Position numbers and translations under genes: made by a program | NCBI RefSeq assembly: GCF_009707705.1 | Contig: NZ_WLYX01000001.1 | Coordinates: forward strand, 62,001-126,000 | From: Paludibacterium denitrificans | Lineage (GTDB): Bacteria > Pseudomonadota > Gammaproteobacteria > Burkholderiales > Chromobacteriaceae | Length of the DNA: 64,000 bases | Direction: 5' to 3' | In this document: positions 53,206-64,000 of the stretch, piece by piece | How positions within the stretch are numbered: the first letter of the stretch is position 1 | Layout: every line of letters starts with the position of its first letter | The notes under the pieces: model-generated | The model's input: the letters and a program-made list of their open reading frames with translations, nothing else | What the model was told of the DNA's origin: nothing | The model's database searches: none

Positions 53206-55800
53206 TTACACAGTCACCTTGTCAGCCACTTCGGTGTACTGCGGATTCTGGTTGAAGTTCATATAACGATAAACTTCAGCACCTTGCTGATTGATGATAC
53301 CGATGTTGGCCTGGTATTCCTCAACCGTCGGGATCTTGCCCAGTTTCGAGCAAATAGCGGCCAGTTCAGCAGAGCCCAGATAAACAAAGGTGTTCTTACC
53401 CAGACGGTTCGGGAAGTTACGGGTAGAGGTGGACATTACGGTCGCCCCTTCACGTACTTGTGCCCTGGTTACCCATACACAGCGAGCAGCCCGGCATTTC
53501 CATACGCGCACCGGCACGGCCCAGAATACCGTAGTAGCCTTCTTCGCTCAGCTGCTTGGCATCCATCTTGGTCGGCGGAGCCATCCACAGTTTTACCGGG
53601 ATATCCTGTTTGCCTTCCAGCAGCTTACCGGCTGCGCGGAAGTGACCGATGTTGGTCATGCAAGAACCGATGAACACTTCGTCGATCTTGGTGCTTAAGC
53701 AACTTCGGACATGAACTTCACATCATCCGGGTCGTTCGGGCAAGCAACGATCGGTTCCTTGACGTCAGCCAGATCAATTTCGATCACGGCGGCGTATTCG
53801 GCATCGGCATCGCGTTTCAGCAGCTCGCCGTTGGCAATCCAGTCTTCCATCGACTTGATGCGGCGTTCCAGAGTGCGTGCATCCTGATAGCCCTCTGCAA
53901 TCATCCACTTCATCAGGGTGATGTTGGACTTCATGTACTCAACGATCGGCTCTTTGTTCAGCTGTACGGCACAACCGGCAGCAGAACGCTCGGCAGAAGC
54001 GTCAGTCAGTTCGAATGCTTGCTCAACCTTCAGGTTCGGCAGGCCTTCGATTTCCAGAATACGGCCAGAGAAGATGTTCTTCTTACCGGCTTTAGCCACA
54101 GTCAGCAGGCCTTGCTTGATAGCGTACAGCGGAATGGCGTTAACCAGATCACGCAGCGTTACGCCCGGTTGCAGTTCGCCCTTGAAGCGGACCAGTACCG
54201 ATTCCGGCATATCCAGCGGCATAACACCAGTGGCCGCCGCAAAGGCAACCAGACCGGAACCAGCCGGGAAGGAAATACCGATCGGGAAACGGGTGTGCGA
54301 GTCACCACCGGTACCCACGGTATCCGGCAACAGCAGACGGTTCAACCAAGAGTGGATCACACCATCACCCGGACGCAGGGCAACGCCACCACGAGTGGAG
54401 ATGAAGGCGTTACAGTTCTTTGTGCATCTTCACGTCCACCGGCTTCGGATAAGCGGCGGTGTGACAGAAGGATTGCATCACCAGATCAGCGGAGAAGCCC
54501 AAGCAAGCCAGGTCTTTCAACTCGTCGCGGGTCATCGGGCCAGTGGTATCTTGCGAGCCGACGGTGGTCATCTTCGGTTCGCAGTAGGTACCCGGGCGTA
54601 CGCCTTGGCCTTCCGGCAGACCACAGGCGCGGCCAACCATCTTCTGTGCCAGCGAGAAGCCCTTGCCGGAGTCAACCGGGTCTTTCGGCAGACGGAATAC
54701 GGTGGACGGAGCCAGACCCAGTGCTTCGCGAGCCTTGGTGGTCAGGCCACGACCGATGATCAGGTTGATACGACCGCCAGCGCGGACTTCGTCCAGCAGC
54801 ACGTCGGATTTCAGTGCGAAGGTTGCAACGGTTTCGCCGTTCTTGACGATCTTGCCGTCGTACGGGTAGATGTCAACTACATCGCCCATTTCCAGCTTGG
54901 TTACATCCACTTCGATCGGCAACGCGCCGGAGTCTTCTTGCGTGTTGAAGAAGATCGGAGCGATCTTGCCGCCCGTGCAGATACCGCCGAAGCGCTTGTT
55001 CGGTACAAACGGAATATCCTGACCGGTAGCCCATACCACGCTGTTGGTGGCGGACTTACGGGAAGAACCGGTACCTACCACGTCGCCGACGTAAGCAACC
55101 AGGTTACCTTTTTTCTTCAGATCATCGATAAACTGGATCGGACCACGCTTGCCATCTTCTTCCGGTACAAACGCTGCACCCGGACGGGTGTTTTTCAGCA
55201 TGGCCAGATAGTGCAGCGGGATATCCGGGCGGGACCAGGCATCCGGGTAAGCGACAGATCGTCGGTGTTGGTTTCACCCGGCACCTTGAATACGGTGATG
55301 GTGATTTTCTTTTCCACTTCCGGACGGCTGGTGAACCATTCGGCATCGGCCCAGCTTTGCAGCACAGCCTTGGCGTTGGCATTGCCACCGTCGGCCAGAA
55401 CTTTTACGTCGTGGAAGAAATCAAATACCAGCAGGGTCTTTTTCAGGCCAGCGGCAGCGATTTCGCCAACCTTGTCATCGCCCAACAGGTCGATCAGCGG
55501 CTTGACGTTGTAGCCACCCAGCATGGTGCCCAGCAGTTCGGTAGCTTTTTCGCGGGAAATCAGCGGAGAAGCGACGTCGCCTTCAGCAACGGCAGCCGGG
55601 AACGAGGCCTTGACCTTGGCGGCGTCATCCACACCCGGCGGAACACGGTGGGTGATCAGATCAACCAGTACATCTTCCTCGCCTTTAGGCGGATTTTTCA
55701 GCAGCTCGACCAGTTCTTCGGTCTGCTTGGCGGAAAGGGGAAGGGGCGGGATGCCCAGCGCGGCGCGCTCGGCAACATGCTGACGGTAGGCTTCGAGCAT
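53206..55800 (-). CDS. acnB: Aconitate hydratase B
   Basis: Main TCA-cycle aconitase, interconverting citrate and isocitrate with a 4Fe-4S cluster. The N-terminal HEAT-like domain begins [21 protein letters not shown]. Cluster cysteines lie in [15 protein letters not shown] and [35 protein letters not shown] is characteristic of AcnB. Lesions near 55250 ([12 protein letters not shown] expected), 53695 (GCTTAAGC in [14 protein letters not shown]) and 53458 (an extra G after CCAGG) are of the recurrent kinds. ~864 residues. No uptake-like word occurs anywhere in it. Confidence 0.93.
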
Positions 55801-55981
55801 GGCTGTGGACCTTTTTGCTTAGATTGTTTGCAATGAGTCTGCCGCGACGCTGTAGCAACGTCAGCGGCAACCGTCCCGAAAGAATGTTCTACCCAGTTTT
55901 GATAGGTAGGAGAGGTTACGCCGTCTATGATGAGGATACAAACGAGTAATCGCAACATAGATTGTGAGTTAAAATCACACG

Positions 55982-56889
55982 ATGAACACATACCCTCCCC
56001 TCAATGCTCTGCGCATTTTCGAGTCTGCGGCCCGACTGGAAAGCTTTTCAGCCGCCGCCAACGAACTGTATGTTACCCACGGCGCTGTGAGCAAGCAGAT
56101 CAAACAACTGGAAGAATGGTTGGCGGTAAAACTGTTTGAGCGCACCGGCGGCCGGGTCAAGCTCACCGATACCGGCTGGCGCTATCTGGTACAGGTGCAG
56201 GATGGGCTGGACCTGATTGCCAACGCCACCTCACAAATCCTGCAACCGGACCGCCAGCGCTTACCACCATCAACTCTACCCCGACCTTTGCCAGCTATTG
56301 GCTCATGCCAAGGCTGGCTCAGTTTCGCGAGCTGTTTCCTGATGTCGAGCTGCATCTGGTGACGTCCGACCGTGACATCAGCTAACTGGATGCCCCCTTT
56401 GACATCGCCATCCGCCGCGGCCCCGGCGACTGGCCGGGGCATATCGCCAAACCGTTTCTGGATGAGTGGGAACTCCCGCTGTGCCACCCCGATTTGCTGG
56501 CCAGACTACCCCTGACCACCCCGGCCGATCTGGCACGACACACCCTGCTCTACGCGGACACCAAACCGACAGCCTGGCAGCGCTGGCTGACGCTGGCTGG
56601 CGCGCCTGAACTAAAACCCGCCAGCGCCCTGCACTTCGACCGCTTCTCGCTGGCCCTGCACGCCGCGGTCAATGGCTTGGGCGTAGTGCTTGGACCGCTG
56701 CCAATGGCGCAAGGGGAAATCGACGCGGGCCGACTGGTTGCCCCGCTGAAACAGCCGGTGGTACCAGTGCGCGGCTACTGCTGGGTGGCTTCGCGCGCGG
56801 CCATGGATGACCCAACCGTCAGCGCCTTCTGTCACTGGCTGGAACAAGGAGCGGAAAACACACCCAAGCCACCCGATACCAGTTTGTAA
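55982..56889 (+). CDS. LysR-family regulator (GcvA-like)
   Basis: ~303-residue LysR regulator: helix-turn-helix in LNALRIFESAARLESFSAAANELYVTHGAVSKQIKQLE, then an effector domain (TPTFASYWLMPRLAQFRELFPDVELHL). A lesion near 56264 (GCCGGC type) shifts the frame. An in-frame TAA near 56385 is read where TACCTGG is expected (RDISYLDAPFDIAIRRG), a CCWGG lesion. Located between divergent acnB and downstream acnA, so it may control aconitase genes; this is inference from position. Confidence 0.8.
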
Positions 56890-56967
56890 CCTGTACGTCG
56901 TCATTGCTAGCACCTCGTCGTAAGCGGCGCCACCGCTGGCCCACCTGTCTCGCCCAAGGAGTCCGTC

Positions 56968-59668
<2,701 letters not shown>

Positions 59669-59689
59669 TCACCGCCAGACACCACCCCA

Positions 59690-59726
59690 TCGCCAAGCCT
59701 GATTAACCCGGGCTTGGCGGTTTTTT
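59690..59726 (+). terminator. Intrinsic terminator of acnA
   Basis: Nine-base stem (CGCCAAGCC / GGCTTGGCG), 11-base loop and six Ts. Confidence 0.85.
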
Positions 59727-59855
59727 GCGCCGACGGCCACAAGTTTTCTCCATCCTACCCAGCAAAGACACCATGCCATTGGGGTTTGTGTAGAATGATT
59801 CACTGACACGTGCTGCATTAATTAACGGAACAACACCATTGACCGGGAAACGCCC

Positions 59856-62800
59856 GTGAGCCACCACTCCATTTTTACCAGTCTGGCCAATCAACGCGAA
59901 GCAACAGCCTTCAGTTGGCAATCCGCGTTATGGGTCAGCTTGCCGCCGTTGCTGCTGTCGGCGGTGTGTGTGCTCGGCACCTCCATCAGTTACCTGCTGT
60001 TCCATACGTTGGCCGAACTGATCTCCATCATCATCGCGCTGACAGCCTTGGTCGTGGCAACCACCTCACGGCGTTTCACCCGCAATCACTTTGTCGTGTT
60101 TATCGCCGTCGTCATTGGCTGGTGTGCCGCGCTCGACCCGGCGCACACGCTGGTCTTCAAAGGCATGGGCCTTACGCTGAACAACAGTGCCAATCCGGCC
60201 ACGCAGATCTGGATCGCCGCCCGTGCCATACAGGCGGTCGCGTTGTTGTTTGCGCCACTGTTTTTGCGCCGCTCGGTGCGTGTTGGCTGGTTACATCTAG
60301 TCATGGGCGGCATAACGCTGGGGGTTGGGGGCCTGATTGCCGCCGGTCATTTCCCAACCGCCTATATCGACGGCCAAGGGCTGACGCCGTTCAAGATCAC
60401 CAGTGAATACGTGATCGTGGCCTTGCTGGGCGTCACGCTATGGCGCCTGTGGCGCGATCGCAAACTGATGGCACCAACCCTCGCTTACCATCTGGCGGCG
60501 GCGGTCGTCGCCATGATCCTGTCGGAACTGGCGTTCACTCACTATGTCAGTGTGTACTCCAATGCCAACCTGATCGGGCACCTGTTCAAGATTTTTGCCT
60601 ACTGGTTCATCTACATCGCCCTCGTGCATAACACCTTGCGCGAGCCGTTCACCATGCTGGCGCGAGCCGCCAGTACCTATGACGCCGTCCCCGAGCCCAC
60701 CATCGTGGTACAGACCGATGGCACCATCCGCGAAGCCAACCAGGCCTCGGAGGACTACACCGGACTGCAACTGGAACAGCTGATTGGTCAATCCAGCCAC
60801 ACACTGTTTCACGATGCCAGCATTCCGGCAGAGCACTGCCCGGTTTGCCTGCGCATAGCACAAGGCACGGCGACCTTCACTCAGGAACTGGTTCAGGAAA
60901 AAGGTTTCTGGGCGGTGGAATGCAGCGTGGCACCCTTCTCCGGCAACGACCCGGAACACGCCTACGTCCGGGTCATCCGCGACATTTCCCAGCGCCGCCA
61001 GCTGGAAGCCGAACGCGAAACGCTGGTCTACAACCTGGGCGAGCGCATCAAGGAATTGCGCTGTCTGTATGCCATTTCCGACCTGATCGAAAAGCCCGAC
61101 ATCGATATTCCAAGCCTGCTCAAAGGCGTTATCGACGTACTGCCATCGGCCTTCCGCTTTCCGGAGCAGGCTCAGGCCGGGCTGGTGAGCCAGTGGGGAC
61201 AATTTGGCATGGCGTTTGGTGACTGCCACAACGACAACACCCGACAACTGCAGCGGCCACTGGAAGTTAATGGCGCCACAGTGGGTACCGTATGGGTCTG
61301 CTACCCTGAAGCCATACCACTGGATGACGCGCCCTTTCTGGCAGAAGAGCAGGAACTGATGGACACCGTGGCGCTGCGCGTCAGCGAAACCATCGAAAAC
61401 AATCTGGCCGCAGCCAGATTGCAGCGCCTCACCAATTTCTACGAAATGCTGAGCGCCACCAACCGTGCCATCGTGCACTGCCGCAGCATCGAGCAACTGC
61501 TGGTGGCGCTATTTGAGGCACTGAGCGCACACAGCACCTTCCCCATGCTGTTCATCGCCCGAACCAACAACGGCCAACTGCCGTTTTATCCGGTGCACGC
61601 CTATGGCATCAACGACACACACCTGCAGACATTAACCCGAACGCTCGCTGACCCAGCCAGCCTGATCGGACAAATCCTGCCGCAGCTGCAAACCGGCAAC
61701 ATCGTCTGCACCGCCGTTCCGCCAGCCAGCGACGACAACGCCAGCGAGTGGATCACTTACCTGCACGCCCAAGGCATTACCGAACGCGCCATCATGCCCT
61801 TGCTGCGCGAAGGCGAACTCTTGGGCATTGTCGGCCTGTACGCCACTCGTGCCGATGCCTTTGATCAGGACCAGCTCCGCCTGCTCGGGGAAATGGCCAC
61901 TGACATGTCGTTTGCGCTCTACAGCCCGGTAGCCGAACAACGCCGCATTGCGGCCGAAGAACTGGCCACATTGTCGGAACACCGTTTCCGCGAGGTGTTC
62001 GAATCTTCCCCGCTGCCAATGCAAATCCACTCTGTCACCACTGGTACCATCCACGCCATCAACCGGGCGCACACAAAGTGGCTGGGCTATACCACGGCGG
62101 ACATCAGCAACGAAAACGACTGGTTCGAACACGTCTTTGTCGACCCGGATATTCGCGAACAAATACGACAGCTGTGGCAACAAGACCTGCGTCTTGCCCA
62201 AAGCAGCAGCTTGATCGCACGTTCGCCAGAGCTCACGCTGCGTTGCAAGGATGGCAGCAACCGTATTGCGCACGGCACCATGACCGTCGTGGGTAACGAT
62301 GCCGTGCTCGCCTGGACGGATCTTACCGATATCCGCCACGGCGAACTGGCGCTGCGTGAAAGCGAACAACGCTTCCGCAGCATGATCGAGCAAACCGTAT
62401 CCGGTATCTACGTGCGGCGCGACGGGAGTTACATTTACGTTAATCCACGCTACTGCGAAATGACCGGCTGGGCAGCCGAAGACCTGCTGGGCAAGAATGT
62501 GCTGGAATTTACCGTGCAAGACCCGGCAGTGCTGCAATCCATCCACGCTGCACCGGGACCGGCTGGCCGCCGGGGAACGCAGCATTGCCTATTCCGTGCC
62601 GTTCCGGCGCAAGGACGGCGTACTGCTGGAGCTGGGCCTGCAAGCGGCCATCATCAACTGGGACAACAGCCCGGCCACCATCGTCATGGCGCAGGACATT
62701 ACCGAGCGCAAGCATACCGAACAGCAGATCGCCAGCTACGTGAAACAGCTGGAAGGCTCAATGAAAGCCACCCTGCAGGCCGTATCCAACATGGTCGACC

Positions 62801-63330
62801 TGCGTGACCCGTACACGGCAGGCCATGAGCGGCGCGTTGGGCTGATTGCTTACGCCATCGCAAGGGAACTGGGCTGGGAGCCGGAACGTTGTAACGCGAT
62901 GGAAATGACCGGTCTGGTACACGATATCGGCAAGATAGCCATTCCGGCCGAAATTCTTTCCAAACCCACCCGCCTGACACCACTGGAAATGGCGATGGTG
63001 CGCGGCCACGCCCAGGCTGGCTATGACATTCTCAAGGATGTGCCATTTGCCGCCCCGGTTGCCGAGGCCATCCGCCAGCACCACGAGCGCATGGACGGCA
63101 GCGGCTATCCGCAAGGGTTGAAAGGCGACGAGATTCTGCCGGAAGCACGCGTACTCGCCGTCGCCGACGTGATCGAATCGATGGCCGCGCATCGCCCCTA
63201 CCGCGCCGCATTGGGGCTGAATACCGCTCTGGCGGAAATCGAACAGGGCAAAGGCCGCCTCTACGACACCGAGGTAGCAGAAGCCGCCCTTCGGCTGGTA
63301 CGCGAAAAAGGCTACCAATTGCCGCAGTAA
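59856..63330 (+). CDS. MASE3-PAS-GAF-PAS-PAS-HD-GYP protein, likely c-di-GMP phosphodiesterase
   Basis: ~1,158 residues from a GTG start. Order: seven-helix MASE3 block (residues ~25-265, LVFKGMGLTLNNSA), a PAS domain (VPEPTIVVQTDGTIREANQ), a GAF-like region (~390-690), two further PAS domains (FESSPLPMQIHSVTTG; SMIEQTVSGIYVRRDG), then HD-GYP with DLRDPYTAGHERRVG, VHDIGKIAIP, HHERMDGSGYPQGL and VIESMAAHRPYR. One frameshift near 62545 in the PAS-HD-GYP junction is not fully explained. Predicted to degrade cyclic di-GMP in response to a membrane or redox cue. It shares the MASE3 sensor with the cyclase at the left end. Confidence 0.85.
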
Positions 63331-63483
63331 CCTTCCGGGCTTACCACTCGTGGCGGCCTTTAAACTCGGAAAAACTGCCGATGCATGCGGCAGCGTTGGC
63401 CAGCTCGGGTATAATGGGCCGCAACTTGACCGCTGGCGGGAAACACCAAAAACCCTCCTCCACCATGGCGCCACTTGGCTTGT

Positions 63484-63493
63484 TTCGGCCAAC
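63484..63493 (-). repeat. Intergenic copy of the GTTGGCCGAA uptake-like word
   Basis: Exact copy in the 234-base gap between the HD-GYP gene and fbp. The gap also holds a short CTGCCG/CGGCAG hairpin near 63376 without a T tract. Confidence 0.75.
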
Positions 63494-63564
63494 TTAGCCT
63501 GCCATGCAGGAAGGCTTTTGGGGTTTTCCAGCCGCGGCATTCCGAACTCTGCTTGAGGATAACC

Positions 63565-64000
63565 ATGAGCCGCATCACACTCTCCCGGTTTCTGATCGAA
63601 CAGCAACGCCGGGACGGCACACTGCCTGCCGATTTGCGTCTGTTGATCGAAACCGTTGCCCGCGCCTGCAAGGCCATCAACTTTTCCGTGAACAAGGGCG
63701 CGCTTGCTGGCGTACTGGGCGAAGCCGGTACCGGCAATGTTCAGGGCGAAGCCCAGAAGAAGCTGGATGTCATCGCCAACGACGTCCTGCTGGACGCCAA
63801 CGAATGGGGCGGCAGCCCGGCCGCCATGGCCTCCGAAGAAATGGAGTTGCCGTATCACATTCCGGGCGAATACCCCAAAGGCGAATACCTGCTGCTGTTC
63901 GATCCGCTGGATGGCTCGTCCAATATCGACGTCAACATTTCCGTTGGCACCATCTTTTCGGTCCTGCGCTGCCCCGCTGGCGTCAGCCACCCGAGCGAAG
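63565..64000 (+). CDS. fbp: Class I fructose-1,6-bisphosphatase (3' end outside window)
   Basis: Gluconeogenic phosphatase, first 145 residues. [43 protein letters not shown] (metal Glu) and [24 protein letters not shown] (metal Asp cluster) are class I Fbp motifs. The start at 63565 follows a GAGGATAA ribosome-binding site. The frame stays open to the window edge. Confidence 0.93.
   Translation, partial: MSRITLSRFLIEQQRRDGTLPADLRLLIETVARACKAINFSVNKGALAGVLGEAGTGNVQGEAQKKLDVIANDVLLDANEWGGSPAAMASEEMELPYHIPGEYPKGEYLLLFDPLDGSSNIDVNISVGTIFSVLRCPAGVSHPSE

Noticed and set aside
7336-53700. CTTAAG palindromes as a new regulatory or mobile repeat
   Set aside because: They recur precisely where a conserved protein needs GCCGGC, add one or two bases, and destroy the frame. 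This fits base-calling error better than an inserted element.
53918-55513. 531-residue plus-strand ORF opposite acnB
   Set aside because: It is the mirror of a strongly conserved aconitase frame, has no recognisable motif and reflects GC-rich codon use on the other strand.
8363-56387. Programmed recoding or selenocysteine at in-frame stops (lpxB TAA, EamA TAG, ftsK, LysR TAA)
   Set aside because: The stops are TAA or TAG, not TGA; no SECIS-like element is evident; and each stop is one substitution pattern away from a GCCGGC or CCTGG word.
60438-62585. Two long minus-strand ORFs opposite the MASE3-HD-GYP gene
   Set aside because: Shadows; the plus strand has continuous PAS, GAF and HD-GYP motifs across the same bases.

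Overview
This window looks like chromosomal DNA of a betaproteobacterium, most likely order Neisseriales outside the classical Neisseria group (genus not resolved). The evidence is the rpsB-tsf-pyrH-frr-uppS-cdsA-dxr-rseP-bamA-skp-lpxD-fabZ-lpxA-lpxB-rnhB gene order, a phasin, an acnA/acnB pair, an hmp-nsrR nitric-oxide module, and a very frequent 10-base word, GTTGGCCGAA, that behaves like a Neisseria-type DNA uptake sequence. I counted 43 exact copies on both strands; base composition alone predicts well under one. No rRNA, tRNA, CRISPR array, prophage or insertion sequence was seen.

Layout. 1-6.6 kb: a membrane MASE3-GGDEF protein cut by the left edge, an MFS transporter, a zinc-ribbon protein, the pncA-pncB NAD salvage pair, a phasin and a 2Fe-2S ferredoxin. 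6.6-21.2 kb: a long leftward block for translation factors, undecaprenyl, phospholipid and isoprenoid synthesis, outer-membrane assembly and lipid A, ending in two nucleic-acid repair enzymes. 21.3-29.8 kb: a nitronate-monooxygenase-like protein, nudC, an EamA permease, pepD, an HD-GYP protein, an ATM1/MsbA-type ABC exporter and apaG. 30-33.8 kb: rpe, a short-chain dehydrogenase, gph and trpE. 33.8-36.8 kb: hmp, nsrR and rlmF. 37-44.3 kb: two small ORFs, then a leftward TolC / HlyD / double-ATPase / two-permease exporter of the ybhGFSR type. 44.4-48 kb: a GMC oxidoreductase, its small Tat-signal partner and an aldehyde dehydrogenase. 48.2-53 kb: a single-TM FtsK and an alpha/beta hydrolase. 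53-59.7 kb: acnB, a LysR regulator and acnA. 59.8-64 kb: a MASE3-PAS-GAF-PAS-PAS-HD-GYP protein and the start of fbp.

A caution governs the whole annotation. About two thirds of the otherwise ordinary genes are broken, and nearly every break maps to one of two sites. At reconstructed GCCGGC sites the sequence reads GCTTAAGC, GCTTAGC, GCCTAGC, GTAAGC or similar ('GCCGGC lesions'). At reconstructed CCTGG/CCAGG sites it reads CCGG, CTGG, CACTGG and similar ('CCWGG lesions'). Restoring those words restores the conserved protein frame in essential genes (rpsB, bamA, lpxA, lpxD, fabZ, pyrH, dxr, ftsK). The breaks are therefore almost certainly systematic base-calling errors at methylated motifs, not pseudogenes. 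CDS coordinates below span the reconstructed reading frames.
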